Positions 26,446 to 36,103 of a stretch of 64,000 nucleotides of DNA are shown here, piece after piece (the stretch's first letter is position 1; the number at the start of each line of letters is the position of its first letter). This stretch comes from Desulfovibrio sp. OttesenSCG-928-C06. GTDB lineage: Bacteria; Desulfobacterota; Desulfovibrionia; Desulfovibrionales; Desulfovibrionaceae. Made by a program: the position numbers and the translations under genes. The notes below the pieces were generated by a model. That model was not told where the DNA came from, ran no database searches, and saw nothing but the letters and a program-made list of their open reading frames with translations. The stretch covers positions 1 through 64,000 of the forward strand of contig JAJDJF010000002.1 of NCBI GenBank assembly GCA_030267065.1, in the 5' to 3' direction.

Positions 26446-28113
26446 TTAACCTGCCAATGAAGCCGACCCGGCCATCATCAGGCCAATACGTTCCACTTTG
26501 GCTCTGTCTTCCACACTGAACAGATCAACGATTTTTCCGCGATAAATCACGGCCAGATAATCGGCAAGAGCCAGTGCCTCGCTAACATCACCTGTTACCA
26601 GCAGAATGCCGCTGGACTCTTTGGCAATGCGCAAACGCTGCCAGACTTCTTCCATTGCGGCAACATCCAGTCCCTGAGTGGGGTTTTCCGCAATAATACA
26701 GCGCGGGTTGCGCAAAAGCTCGCGCCCCACAATCAGCTTTTGCAGGTTACCGCCAGACAGTTCGCTCCCCTTGGCTTTAGGGTTACCCGGCAGCACGTTA
26801 TGCTCGCGTATCAGGGCTTTGGTGGCACGCATGGCACGTTTTCTGTCCAGCAATCCATAACGCGAAAAAAGCTTGCGGGTAGTAAGCAGAAAGTTGTCCA
26901 CCAAATCCAGATCCGGGCAACTGGCCACACCGCGCCGGTCTTCCGGAATATAGCCAAGACCGCCGTGCGGCGGTTGCATCTTCCAGTACTCGTCCACCGG
27001 GTGGTCAAGAATGCTGATGCTGCCGCTATCCAGACCGCGCAGGCCGCAAATAGCCTCGACCAGTTCCTTTTGCCCGTTTCCGGCAACTCCCAGCAAAGCC
27101 AGTATCTGCCCCTTGGCAATGGCGAAACTCACATCATGCACGCCCACGGAATCCTGCGCCGAGCAGCGCACGCCCGAAAGCGAAAGCACCGGCTCCGACT
27201 GGGCCAAAAACTTGCCCCGCCCCTTTATTTTAGGCAGGGGCAACTCGCCCATGATTTCTTTAAGCCCTTGTGCCGTGCCTGCATCACTAGCTGAGGAACC
27301 GGGCAGAATCTCGGCACTCAGAGCAATGTCATCGCCCTTGCGCAGGTCGCGGCCCAGCATGCGGCGGGCCAGTTCTGCCTCGTCCGGCACCTGCGCACGG
27401 ACAAAATTATCCACTACCTCGCCACGGCGTAAAATTGAAATTTCATCAGATATTTCCAGGACTTCCGGCAACTTGTGACTGATAAAAACAATGGATTTGC
27501 CCTGTTCCGCCATCCGGCGCATGGCCTTGAACAGTTGCTCGGCCTCGGTTGGCGTGAGTACGGCTGTTGGTTCGTCAAAAATCAGTACCCGACTCTGGCG
27601 GCAGAGCAGCTTGAGAATCTCCACCCGCTGGCGCTCGCCCATGGAAAGCGAGCCGACTCTGGCCGCAGGATCAACCTCCAGCCCATATTCAGCTGAAAGC
27701 TTTGCCACACGCTCGCGCATTTTTGCCGGACTGATCCTGAATGAGCCCTCGTGCCCGAGCAGTACGTTATCGGCCACACTCATGGAATCAATCAGCATGA
27801 AATGCTGGTAAACCATGCCGATGCCAGCCAGATGCGCGTCCTTGGGCGACCGGAATACCCGGTGCTCCCCATCCACAACAATCCGCCCGAAGTCAGGCTG
27901 CAAGCGCCCGGCCAGTATGGACATAAGCGTGCTTTTACCTGCCCCGTTCTCGCCCAGAAGCGCCTTGATGCGCCCGGCTCCGATGCTCAGGTGGATATCG
28001 TAGTTGGCCCGGACCTGCCCGAAAAATTTGGAGATTCCCTCAAGGCGCACCACCGGCTGCGCGCTGCCGCCCGGCTGAGGGGCACTGTTGGTATGCTGGC
28101 TGATTGCGGACAT
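26446..28113 (-). CDS. BMP-type nucleoside ABC transporter, ATP-binding protein
   Basis: A 555-residue double ABC ATPase typical of the ribose/nucleoside class (YufO/RbsA-like). The N-terminal half has Walker A GENGAGKST, signature LSMGERQRVEIL and Walker B VLIFDEPTAVL. The second half has a degenerate Walker A (GVAGNGQKE) and an intact LSGGNLQKLIVGREL signature, which is normal in this class. It energises nucleoside (guanosine, inosine) uptake with the two permeases and the BMP lipoprotein encoded upstream. A charged linker (about 250-300) between the halves is a little longer than usual. Last gene of the operon. Confidence 0.93.
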   Translation of the reverse strand: MSAISQHTNSAPQPGGSAQPVVRLEGISKFFGQVRANYDIHLSIGAGRIKALLGENGAGKSTLMSILAGRLQPDFGRIVVDGEHRVFRSPKDAHLAGIGMVYQHFMLIDSMSVADNVLLGHEGSFRISPAKMRERVAKLSAEYGLEVDPAARVGSLSMGERQRVEILKLLCRQSRVLIFDEPTAVLTPTEAEQLFKAMRRMAEQGKSIVFISHKLPEVLEISDEISILRRGEVVDNFVRAQVPDEAELARRMLGRDLRKGDDIALSAEILPGSSASDAGTAQGLKEIMGELPLPKIKGRGKFLAQSEPVLSLSGVRCSAQDSVGVHDVSFAIAKGQILALLGVAGNGQKELVEAICGLRGLDSGSISILDHPVDEYWKMQPPHGGLGYIPEDRRGVASCPDLDLVDNFLLTTRKLFSRYGLLDRKRAMRATKALIREHNVLPGNPKAKGSELSGGNLQKLIVGRELLRNPRCIIAENPTQGLDVAAMEEVWQRLRIAKESSGILLVTGDVSEALALADYLAVIYRGKIVDLFSVEDRAKVERIGLMMAGSASLAG

Positions 28114-28115
28114 TC

Positions 28116-29051
28116 CTAGCTCCCCGGCTTGAGGTTATTGCCCAGATCCGCAGGCGCGCCGCTGCCGCGTCCCTTGAGGGAAGAAGCAAAAAGTACGGCC
28201 AGAGTCATCAGGTACGGCAACATGTTCAGGAAAGAGGAAGGAATGCCAACCCCCAAAGCCTGAACGCGGAAAAGATAGGCGGTTACGCCGGTGAACAGGT
28301 ACACCCCGAACACAGCCCGCCCCGGCCGCCAGAAGGCAAAAATAACCAGCGCCACGGCAATCCAGCCGCGCCCGGAAACCAGATTATCCACCCACATGCG
28401 CATGGAAGCCAGCGCCAGATAAGCCCCGCCCATGCCCACCAAAAAACCGCCCAGCATCAAAGCCGACCAACGCACTGCCGAAGGCGATATCCCAGCCGCG
28501 CGCACGGCTTCCGGGTTCTCTCCGGTGGAGCGCAGGGCCAGACCATAACGCGTGCGCATGAACAGGAACCAGAGCAGCGGCGGGATGAAAAAGGAAAGGT
28601 AAACCATGGCATCGTGCTGGAAAAAAATCGGCCCAAGCACAGGAATGGAAGAAAGAACCGGCACGTTGAAAGAGGCGAACCCAACAACCTTCTGCTGAAT
28701 ATACGGAGTGCCAAGGTAGTTGGCCACGCCAACCCCAAAAAGGGTCAGAGCCAGACCGGAAACAACCTGACTCCCCTGAAAGAACAGGCAGACAGCTCCG
28801 TGGATGGCAGACATGCCCATAGCCGCAACACCGCCGCAAAGCAGGCCGAACCACGGGCTGCCCGTATGGTAGCAACCAAGAAAGGAAGCCAGACACCCCA
28901 CCATCATCATACCCTCAACGCCAAGGTTGAGAACCCCGGCCCGCTCCATGACCAGTTCGCCGAGAGTGGCGTAAAGAATGGAGGTGCCGGTGCTGACAGC
29001 CGCTGCCAGCGCCGGAATGATAATCAGAAGATAGGGTAAAAAGCCGTCCAT
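28116..29051 (-). CDS. BMP-type nucleoside ABC transporter, permease subunit (YufQ-like)
   Basis: A 311-residue membrane protein with about eight to nine helices. The segment GVLNLGVEGMMMVGCLASF is the cytoplasmic coupling-loop motif of this permease family. It forms a heterodimer with the larger permease encoded just upstream. The start at 29051 is 49 bases after the end of the preceding gene, and its stop is two bases before the ATPase start, so the order BMP-permease-permease-ATPase is a single operon. Confidence 0.92.
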   Translation of the reverse strand: MDGFLPYLLIIIPALAAAVSTGTSILYATLGELVMERAGVLNLGVEGMMMVGCLASFLGCYHTGSPWFGLLCGGVAAMGMSAIHGAVCLFFQGSQVVSGLALTLFGVGVANYLGTPYIQQKVVGFASFNVPVLSSIPVLGPIFFQHDAMVYLSFFIPPLLWFLFMRTRYGLALRSTGENPEAVRAAGISPSAVRWSALMLGGFLVGMGGAYLALASMRMWVDNLVSGRGWIAVALVIFAFWRPGRAVFGVYLFTGVTAYLFRVQALGVGIPSSFLNMLPYLMTLAVLFASSLKGRGSGAPADLGNNLKPGS

Positions 29052-29099
29052 GCCTCTTCCTGCAAACTTGCATTAACTTACGGGAATACAAAAAGCGCC

Positions 29100-30248
29100 T
29101 TAAACGCCCGCCCCCGGCACACTCTGCCTTGGCTTGCGCCTGATGGCGTAATCATTGAAAAACTGCCCGGCCAGCACTGTAATCAGGATAATCCCTTCCA
29201 GAGTGTTGGCGAACGAGCTGGAAATTTGCAGCTCAAGCTGAAGGTTCTCAACCCCCACGCGCAGTCCGGCCAGAATAAAGGCGAAAAACGCGATGCGCAT
29301 GGTGCGCAGCTTGGCAAGCCAGGCCACAACCACAGCTGTGTAGCCGTAACCCACAACAATATGTGGCTCAAGGCGGTTCAGTGTGGCGGAAGTCTCCTGC
29401 ATGCCGGCTAGACCAGCTAGAGCGCCGCACACAAACATCACCAGCACAACCAGCCGCGAATACGGGATTCCGGCAAAGCGGGCCGCTTTCGCATTGGAGC
29501 CAGCGGCGGTGATTTCAAAACCGCGCATCCCCTTGCGCAAAAAGAACGAGCACAGTGCCCCGGCAATCAGGCAGCTAAGAATGCCCCAGTGGGCGCGCCC
29601 GAAAAGCTGGGCCAGAGTATCAACAATTCCATCGGAAAGGCCGATTCCGGTCCAGAAATCCGGATTCCAGACCGGGCCAATAATGGCAGACTCTGCAAAA
29701 TAGGGGCTGACAGGAAAATTCATGCCCGCCGGGTCTTTCCAGGGGCCGTAGATAAGGTGCTTGAGAATCTCGATGCCGATATAGTTGAGCATCAGGGTGG
29801 AGATGATTTCGTTCATTCCCCATCTCTGGCGCAGCACTGCGGCAACAGCGGCCCACAGTCCTCCGGCCAGCATTGCGGAAGCAAGCATACCCGGCATCAT
29901 CAGCCAGACAGGAAGGCCGGGAAAACTAAGCGCGAACCAGCAGCCACCCAGCGTGCCTATAACGTACTGCCCTTCCGCGCCAATATTCCAGACTTGCAGA
30001 CGAAAGCACAAGGCCACGCCCAGCGAGCAAAGAAAAATGGGAATGGCCTTGAGCAGGGTTTCGCCATAACTGTAGAGGTGGCCGAAACCGCCTGAAAGCA
30101 GCAGTCCGATTCCACCCAGCCCGTCCTTGCCCTGCACTGCCAGCAGTAGGGCGCAAATGAGCAGCGACAGCGCAAAGGCCACCGCGAAAATGACAACGGA
30201 GCCCCATTCGCGGGGCTCCGTTCTGCTTACAATACGCCATCCCGACAT
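29100..30248 (-). CDS. BMP-type nucleoside ABC transporter, permease subunit (YufP-like)
   Basis: A 382-residue permease with an N-terminal hydrophobic extension and about ten helices. The family motif appears as FRLQVWNIGAEGQYVIG, and GMNEIISTLMLNYIG matches the second conserved segment. Partner of the 28116-29051 permease. The frame is open to a TTG at 30254; the ATG at 30248 fits the protein better. It lies 17 bases after the stop of the substrate-binding protein. Confidence 0.92.
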   Translation of the reverse strand: MSGWRIVSRTEPREWGSVVIFAVAFALSLLICALLLAVQGKDGLGGIGLLLSGGFGHLYSYGETLLKAIPIFLCSLGVALCFRLQVWNIGAEGQYVIGTLGGCWFALSFPGLPVWLMMPGMLASAMLAGGLWAAVAAVLRQRWGMNEIISTLMLNYIGIEILKHLIYGPWKDPAGMNFPVSPYFAESAIIGPVWNPDFWTGIGLSDGIVDTLAQLFGRAHWGILSCLIAGALCSFFLRKGMRGFEITAAGSNAKAARFAGIPYSRLVVLVMFVCGALAGLAGMQETSATLNRLEPHIVVGYGYTAVVVAWLAKLRTMRIAFFAFILAGLRVGVENLQLELQISSSFANTLEGIILITVLAGQFFNDYAIRRKPRQSVPGAGV

Positions 30249-30265
30249 GTTCAACGTAACCAGTC

Positions 30266-31327
30266 TTATTTTGTGCTGCCGATTACGCCTTCAACAAACC
30301 AGTCCATGCTGAGCAGTTCCTGGTCGGAAAGAACTTTGCCTGCCTCAACGCGCACCTGACCATTCTGGTCTTTTACCGGGCCGCTGAAAACAACGTACTT
30401 GCCATCAATGATTTCCTGTTTGCGGGCATTGACCAGATCGCGCACATCCTGCGGCACCATGGCGCCGAAATCGGAAATGTTCACCGCGCCAGTTTCCAGA
30501 CCGGGCCAGAAGGAACCGGCCTTCCAGGTACCTTCACGCACCTGCTTGACCACATCAAGGTAGAAGGGAACCCAGTCCCATACTGCGGCAACCAGATGCG
30601 CGTTAGGAGCGAACTTGCTCATGTCGGTGTTGTAGCCGATGGAGTAAACGCCCTTGTCCTGCGCAGCTTCCTGCGGGCCGGGGGAGTCCTGATGCTGGGC
30701 CAGCACGTCCACGCCGATATCCAGCAGGCTGATGGCGGCATCTTTTTCCATGGCCGGGTCATACCAGGTTTTGGTCCAGACCACGCGCACCTGCGCATCG
30801 GGGTTCACGGCCTTTACGCCAAGGGTGAAGGCGTTGATGCCGCGGATGACTTCCGGAATAGGAAAGGCGGCCACATAGCCAATCTGATTGCTCTTGGTCA
30901 TTTTGCCTGCCACCATGCCGGTAAGGTAACGCGGCTGGTAAACGCGGCCAAAGTAATTGCTTACGTTATCTGCGGTCTTGTAGCCGGAGCAGTGCAGGAA
31001 AGTGGTTTTCGGGAACTGCTTTGCGACCTTGATGGTGGGATCCATGTAGCCGAAGCTGGTGGTGAAGATAATGTCATATCCCTTGCGGGCCATGTTCAGG
31101 ATAACACGCTCGGAGTCAGCACCTTCGGGCACGGATTCCATATAGAAAGCGCTGATGCCCTCCTGCTCTGCCAGAGCCTGACGAGCGAGGTCGTGTGCGT
31201 ACGACCAGCCAGCGTCGCCAACGGGCGAAACATAGACGAAGCCGAGCTTCATTTCTTTTTCAGCCGCCACAGCTACGTTGCACATGAGCATCAGGCCCAG
31301 CAAAAAGAAAACTGTTTTTTTGAACAT
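30266..31327 (-). CDS. BMP-family substrate-binding lipoprotein/periplasmic protein
   Basis: A 353-residue exported binding protein of the basic membrane protein (PnrA/Bmp) family, which binds purine nucleosides. The signal peptide is MFKKTVFFLLGLMLMCNVAV with cleavage near AVAA; there is no lipobox Cys, so it is likely soluble in the periplasm. KLGFVYVSPVGDAGWSYAHD is the family's first strand and ligand-facing loop, and YDIIFTTSFGYMDP and IGYVAAFPIPEVIRGINAF are further family motifs. It opens the transporter operon, about 120 bases downstream of gpt on the same strand. GGAGATATCCG precedes the ATG. Confidence 0.93.
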   Translation of the reverse strand: MFKKTVFFLLGLMLMCNVAVAAEKEMKLGFVYVSPVGDAGWSYAHDLARQALAEQEGISAFYMESVPEGADSERVILNMARKGYDIIFTTSFGYMDPTIKVAKQFPKTTFLHCSGYKTADNVSNYFGRVYQPRYLTGMVAGKMTKSNQIGYVAAFPIPEVIRGINAFTLGVKAVNPDAQVRVVWTKTWYDPAMEKDAAISLLDIGVDVLAQHQDSPGPQEAAQDKGVYSIGYNTDMSKFAPNAHLVAAVWDWVPFYLDVVKQVREGTWKAGSFWPGLETGAVNISDFGAMVPQDVRDLVNARKQEIIDGKYVVFSGPVKDQNGQVRVEAGKVLSDQELLSMDWFVEGVIGSTK

Positions 31328-31447
31328 CGGATATCTCCTGCCTGTTTTACAGTATGGGCAATTTGCCGCAAACGCCCGTTCTGTATATATTTTACCGATA
31401 GTATTTTCTAAACGCTAACCGGAACAGCAAAGCTCCGGTTACACTTA

Positions 31448-31927
31448 TCATTTATTTCTGGCTGCCAGCGGCTGCACATACTGTACTTCCGAATCCCATG
31501 GGAACAGAATCCAGGTATCCTGACTCACTTCTGTGATAAAGGTATCCACAAGCGGTTTGCCTTCCGGCTTGGAGTAAACTGTGGCAAAATGCGCCTTTGG
31601 CAACATTTCGCGCACAATTCTGGCCGTGTTGCCGGTATCCACCAGATCATCAATAATCAGCCAGCCTTCGCCGTCATGCTCCACGGTTTTAAGAATAGTG
31701 GTGCTTTTCTGGTTTTGCCAATCATAACTGGAGATACAGATAGTATCTACCAGACGCAAATCCAGTTCTCTGGCAATAATCGCCGCCGGAACCAGCCCAC
31801 CGCGCGTAATGGCGGCAATGCCTTTGTAGGGTCCTTTTTCCAGCAGCCTCCAGGCCAGCGCCTTTGAATCCCTGTGCAACTGATCCCATGAAACAGGATA
31901 CATCTTGCTGTAATTGCTATCAGACAC
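31448..31927 (-). CDS. gpt: Xanthine-guanine phosphoribosyltransferase
   Basis: A 159-residue type I phosphoribosyltransferase that converts guanine, xanthine and, less well, hypoxanthine to nucleotides with PRPP. The PRPP motif reads [30 protein letters not shown] and [13 protein letters not shown] closely match E. coli Gpt, and the C-terminal [15 protein letters not shown] is the base-binding region. I place the start at the GTG at 31927, five bases after the ppiD stop; an ATG at 31903 is an alternative that would remove eight residues. The neighbouring nucleoside-type transporter suggests a purine uptake and salvage unit. Confidence 0.9.
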   Translation of the reverse strand: MSDSNYSKMYPVSWDQLHRDSKALAWRLLEKGPYKGIAAITRGGLVPAAIIARELDLRLVDTICISSYDWQNQKSTTILKTVEHDGEGWLIIDDLVDTGNTARIVREMLPKAHFATVYSKPEGKPLVDTFITEVSQDTWILFPWDSEVQYVQPLAARNK

Positions 31928-31931
31928 GCTA

Positions 31932-33836
31932 CTAGCCCCGATTGAAAATACGGTCGACCAGCACTTCGATTTTGGCGTTCTTGTGCAGCATGCCGATATA
32001 GGTATTGTACAGGTTACTACGGCGGTTATAGAGAGTCTGCGCGGTAAAGCGTTCGCCCAACTCGCTCCATTCGGTTTCCGAAGGATTGCGCACGTCCTTG
32101 ACCATAACCAGCACAGCGCCGCCTTCGGTGCTGAAAGCCGTATCAAGCCACTTGCCCTGTTCAGCCGAGAACAGAGATTCGGTCAGAATGGGCGAGAAGC
32201 CAAGTTCGGTAAGGCCTGCAAAACGGTCCACCGGGCGGCTTTCCTTGACTCTGGAAGCATAACGGGTGGGAAGTTTGCCCTGTTCCTGAATTTCCTTGCT
32301 CACCTTGTCGGCTTCGTCCATGGCCAGCTTGAGAGCCCCGGCCTGACGCAGTTCCGCCACCACGGTGTCGCGTACCTGCTCAAGAGTCGGAATGTGCGTA
32401 TCTTCAAACTTGTTAACCTGCACAACCACAAAGGCGTCTTTCAGTTCTATGGGCATGGGCAGCACAACGCTCTGACCAGTATAAAGCTTTCCAAGGTCAC
32501 CAAAAGCTTCCGGCTTTACGCCCATCAGTTCGGCAACCGTGCTCACGCCCGCAAAGCCGGTATTCTTGACCGGCAGCTTGTACTGCTCGGCCACGGCCTT
32601 GAGGTCAGGCTTGGTGATGATTACGTCTTCGACTTCCACCAGATACTTGTCCAGAAGCTTGTAGGACTCTTCCTCACGCTTGAGTTCAAGCAGTTCATCT
32701 TTTACTTCTGCAAAAGCTTTCTGGCGCGCCTGCTCCAGGCCATCAAGCCTGATAATGTGCAGCCCGTAAGGAGTGCGCACCGGCTGGCTGATTTCGCCAT
32801 TCTTCATGGCCATGGCAGCTTCTTCGTATTCGGAGATAGCCTGCCCCTGCGCGAACCAGCCTATATCGCCGCCGTTATCCTTGCTCTGAGCATCATCGGA
32901 ATAGTTTTTGGCAAGTTCAGCAAAGCTTTTACCTTCGCCAAGTTCCTTGAGTACGGTCTGGGCTTTGGCCTCAGCTTCGGCAACGTTTGCCTCGGTTCCG
33001 TCCTGCGGGATGGAAATCAGGATATGGCTGCTGCGGTAGCGAGCCGGAATCATGAAGGAAGATTCGCGCTCGGCGTAGTAGGCCTGCAATTCTTCATCAC
33101 TAAAGGAAAGCTGGTTGCCGATGGAGCGCAGGTCGAACAGGATATAGTCCATATCCGCCATGGCCGGAACGGTATAGGCAGTCTTGTACTGCTCGTAATG
33201 AGCGGTGATTTCTTCATCAGAGGGAGTTACCAGAGCGGAAAAATCATCGGAGGCAAAAAGCAGATAATCCACCACGCGGCGCTCATACTCAAAATTGAAG
33301 CTGTGGCGCGCTTCGTCCCGGCTCAGGTTAACGCTGGAGCCAATGTAGTTCTGCAACTTGGAGGTCATGAGCTCGGCGCTGACCATGCGCTCGTAGTAAC
33401 CGGGGGTCATGCCCACCAGAGCCAGACGGCTCTTGTACATTTCCGGGTCGAACTTTCCGTTTTCACCGAAAAATTCGGGATTTCTGGTCACAATGTAGGA
33501 AAGCTCGATGTCGCTGATGCCAAGCCCGAGTTTATCGGCTTCCTGACGTACCAGTTCCTTTACGATCATCTGGCTGAGCACCATCTGGCCGAGTTCCTCG
33601 CGGGTGTCGGCATCCATGTTGGAGAACTCAGGGGAGTTACGCAGCATCTCGTAGGTTCTCTGGTATTCCGTCTGGAAATCCATGGCATTTACAGGCTCGC
33701 CGTTAACTTTGGCGAGGGTCTGGTTGCTCGGCGTGTTCACCGCGCTGGCGCCCCAGAAAACGAACACTATTATAATCAGGCCAAAAATGATTTTGACTCC
33801 CAGAGAGCGGGATTTGCCCCTGATGATATCCAGCAT
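31932..33836 (-). CDS. ppiD: PpiD/SurA-type periplasmic peptidyl-prolyl isomerase chaperone
   Basis: A 634-residue inner-membrane-anchored chaperone. The N-terminus has a single anchor helix ([18 protein letters not shown]) and then a SurA_N-like helical domain starting with [19 protein letters not shown] parvulin PPIC domain lies at about 265-370 with [28 protein letters not shown] and [13 protein letters not shown], motifs of the parvulin fold. A second, degenerate PPIC-like region and a helical tail follow. The protein assists folding of outer-membrane and secreted proteins at the Sec translocon exit. It is followed within five bases by gpt. Confidence 0.93.
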   Translation of the reverse strand: MLDIIRGKSRSLGVKIIFGLIIIVFVFWGASAVNTPSNQTLAKVNGEPVNAMDFQTEYQRTYEMLRNSPEFSNMDADTREELGQMVLSQMIVKELVRQEADKLGLGISDIELSYIVTRNPEFFGENGKFDPEMYKSRLALVGMTPGYYERMVSAELMTSKLQNYIGSSVNLSRDEARHSFNFEYERRVVDYLLFASDDFSALVTPSDEEITAHYEQYKTAYTVPAMADMDYILFDLRSIGNQLSFSDEELQAYYAERESSFMIPARYRSSHILISIPQDGTEANVAEAEAKAQTVLKELGEGKSFAELAKNYSDDAQSKDNGGDIGWFAQGQAISEYEEAAMAMKNGEISQPVRTPYGLHIIRLDGLEQARQKAFAEVKDELLELKREEESYKLLDKYLVEVEDVIITKPDLKAVAEQYKLPVKNTGFAGVSTVAELMGVKPEAFGDLGKLYTGQSVVLPMPIELKDAFVVVQVNKFEDTHIPTLEQVRDTVVAELRQAGALKLAMDEADKVSKEIQEQGKLPTRYASRVKESRPVDRFAGLTELGFSPILTESLFSAEQGKWLDTAFSTEGGAVLVMVKDVRNPSETEWSELGERFTAQTLYNRRSNLYNTYIGMLHKNAKIEVLVDRIFNRG

Positions 33837-33876
33837 TGTTGCTCCTAAACGGGTAACGTTATGTTTTCAGATAAAA

Positions 33877-33906
33877 AAATTTCTAAAGGCCGCCCGGCGG
33901 CAACAT
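33877..33906 (-). terminator. Possible terminator after the sigma-54 activator
   Basis: On the minus strand a short GC hairpin (GCCGC-CGG-GCGGC) followed after CTTTAGAAA by TTTTTTT. The stem is short and the T run is displaced by about ten bases, so this is tentative. Confidence 0.4.
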
Positions 33907-34009
33907 GTGCCATCCGGATACGGAATCCCCGTTGGGGTGTCGAAATATCGCAAGATGGGCTTCCGTGCAAGCTGAATGTGCAAGGCGTAAAGCACTTGCC
34001 ACTGGACGG

Positions 34010-35545
34010 CTACAAACCCGGGTCGATCGCGATGCCCTGCTCGCGGTACTCATTCAGCTTGTTGCGCAGGGTGCGTACGGAAATCCCCAGCAGGTCGGCG
34101 GCCTGCGTGCGGTTGCCGCCGGTCTGGTCCAGCCCCTTCATGATCATGATGCGCTCCATCTCGTGCAGGGGAATCACGCTGCCTGAGAAAGAAGCGCCTG
34201 ATGCCGCAGGGCCGGTACCGGATGCATTCAAAGAATTACCGGAAACGTCTCCGGATGCGCTACCGGAAGAAGCGTAATCAGCACCTTCCACAACATTGCC
34301 GGAACCGGGTATGCCGCTATCTGCCGCCATAAGCGCGTCATCACCAAAAATCGGCCAGCTGTCGGGGTCCAGCAAAAAATGGCTCGGTGTAATCGGATTG
34401 CCGCCGCTCAGCAGCACAGCACGCTCCATCAGGTTCTGCAGTTCGCGCACGTTGCCGGGCCAGTCATAGTTCAAAAGCCAGTTACGGGCTTCTTCCGAAA
34501 GCGCGGGGGACGGCAACTGGTACTCACGCACATACATGCGGATAAAGAAATCAGCCAGCACCAGCACGTCATCGCCACGTTCCTTGAGCGACGGCAAGCG
34601 CAGCGGAATAACGTTGAGCCGGAAAAAAAGGTCCTGCCGGAACTTGCCCTCGGCCACCCAGCTTTCAAGATTGCGGTTGGTGGTAGCCAGAACGCGCACG
34701 TCAACATTGATTGGGTCAGTGCCGCCAACGCGGTCGATCTGGCTCTCCTGCAGGGCACGCAACAGCTTGGCCTGCAATGAGAGTTCCATCTCGGAAATTT
34801 CGTCCAGCAGGATAGTGCCGCCGTGGGCCAGTTCAAACTTGCCGGGCTTGCGCGTAATGGCACCGGTAAAAGCGCCCTTCTCATGCCCGAACAGTTCGCT
34901 TTCCAGCAAATGCTCGGGAAGCGCGGCACAGTTTACGGCGACAAACGGCCCGGAAGCACGGTCACTATGCGCGTGCAGAAAACGCGAGAACATTTCCTTA
35001 CCGGTTCCGGATTCGCCTGAAATAAGCACCGTGGCCTTGGAGCGGGCCACCTGACGGGCCAGAGCCAGCACGCGCTGCACGCTCTGGTTATTGCCGATGA
35101 TTTTTACGTCCGAATAACTTGGAGTATGCCCACCCAGAGTGGAAGTAGCCGGAACCGGCGCGGATTCCCGCTTTTGCGGAAAAACAGCCACAATCTTGTC
35201 AAAATTCAGCGGTTCCAGCCAGTAGTCTTTGGCGCCGCCTTCCATATATTTACGCGCTTCATCGGCATTGCCCTTGTCCGAAAAGACAATAACGGGCGGA
35301 AAAGCCGGGTCGTCCAGCCCCACGTTAAGCAGGTCCTCAACACGGTAACCGGGCAGGAACGGGCGGGAAAAAATGGCCCCAGGCGGTGTTTTACGGATAA
35401 ATGAAGCCGCGCCTTTCAGGTTTTCGGCAATGCCAACATCAAATCCCGCGTCCCTAAGTTCCGGGAAGACGCGGGTAACAGACTGGGCAGGGGCAATGAA
35501 CAGGATTCTCCTGTTTGAGCCTGATGTGGCAGTGCTTTGCGACAT
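34010..35545 (-). CDS. NtrC-family sigma-54 activator with degenerate receiver domain
   Basis: A 511-residue transcriptional activator. Residues 12-120 have receiver topology but lack the phosphorylation residues: the acidic pair after strand one is replaced (ILFIAPAQ), the phospho-acceptor Asp is replaced (IFSRPFLPG, Ser60), and the conserved Lys is Glu111. The AAA+ domain is complete: Walker A GESGTGKE (177-184), the sigma-54 contact GAFTGA, Walker B GGTILLDEI. A Ser/Gly-rich linker (about 405-455) leads to a Fis-type helix-turn-helix, GGNRTQAADLLGISVRTLRNK. It should drive sigma-54 promoters in response to something other than phosphorylation. It is divergent from proV across 558 bases. 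Confidence 0.93.
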   Translation of the reverse strand: MSQSTATSGSNRRILFIAPAQSVTRVFPELRDAGFDVGIAENLKGAASFIRKTPPGAIFSRPFLPGYRVEDLLNVGLDDPAFPPVIVFSDKGNADEARKYMEGGAKDYWLEPLNFDKIVAVFPQKRESAPVPATSTLGGHTPSYSDVKIIGNNQSVQRVLALARQVARSKATVLISGESGTGKEMFSRFLHAHSDRASGPFVAVNCAALPEHLLESELFGHEKGAFTGAITRKPGKFELAHGGTILLDEISEMELSLQAKLLRALQESQIDRVGGTDPINVDVRVLATTNRNLESWVAEGKFRQDLFFRLNVIPLRLPSLKERGDDVLVLADFFIRMYVREYQLPSPALSEEARNWLLNYDWPGNVRELQNLMERAVLLSGGNPITPSHFLLDPDSWPIFGDDALMAADSGIPGSGNVVEGADYASSGSASGDVSGNSLNASGTGPAASGASFSGSVIPLHEMERIMIMKGLDQTGGNRTQAADLLGISVRTLRNKLNEYREQGIAIDPGL

Positions 35546-36103
35546 AATGTTGTATCATTACATGTTAGCGGCGACTTTATCAATACCACCCCGGTGGCAT
35601 ATTTGTATTTTTAGCCGTCCAGTGACTCAGGAGCCCCTATAACCTGCTCTATATATTGCACTGCCGGTTAGATTTTCCATCTGCGCAACAGTTTACCATG
35701 CCCGCAAACAGAAAAAATACGGTTCTGCAGGTCACATCATGCTACACCTGAAAGACACTTTTTAGTGATACCCCTGACCGGTCAACAATTATATTTTATA
35801 TTGACAGATAGATACCATGTTAGTAGTTTCAATATAGCAGAAATAGTTTCTAGTCCTTGAGGTTTTATCTCTCCCGGCAGTAATGGTTCGATCCGTTTTC
35901 TGCCTGCTGGCCTTTCCGGAGCAACCTCCGGTTTGTCTGGCAGGTTCACATAATTTGCCGGAACCTCAGCCGTTGCGAATAGCCATTTTATCCAATGCCG
36001 CATTCGCTACCGCTGTCTGAAGCGCGTCTTGCAGGTGTTTCAGGCTCATCCTTCGGCTTGCACTTATTTATTGTGCCGGTCGTTAACCTGAACAGGAGAG
36101 TGG
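35546..36103. other. Long AT-rich divergent intergenic region upstream of proV
   Basis: 558 bases without a supported gene. A nested hairpin lies at 35900-35943: CTGCC/GGCAG outside CCGGAG-CAAC-CTCCGG. TTGACA at 35801-35806 is the best minus-35-like element. TGGC at 35908 with GC twelve bases later weakly resembles a sigma-54 site but lacks the TTGC core. A minus-strand frame at 35782-36003 (73 codons) overlaps the hairpin and has no recognisable motif. The length suggests regulation of the proV operon and/or the activator. Confidence 0.45.

Noticed and set aside
31914-33848. A 644-codon open frame on the plus strand opposite ppiD
   Set aside because: Mirror frame of ppiD, no known motif, no independent ribosome site or context.
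35908-35924. Possible sigma-54 promoter before proV
   Set aside because: TGGC and GC are correctly spaced but the TTGC core is missing; kept only as a weak remark.
35782-36003. Minus-strand 73-codon frame in the proV upstream region
   Set aside because: Contains the nested hairpin, lacks a clear ribosome site and a recognisable protein; treated as non-coding.
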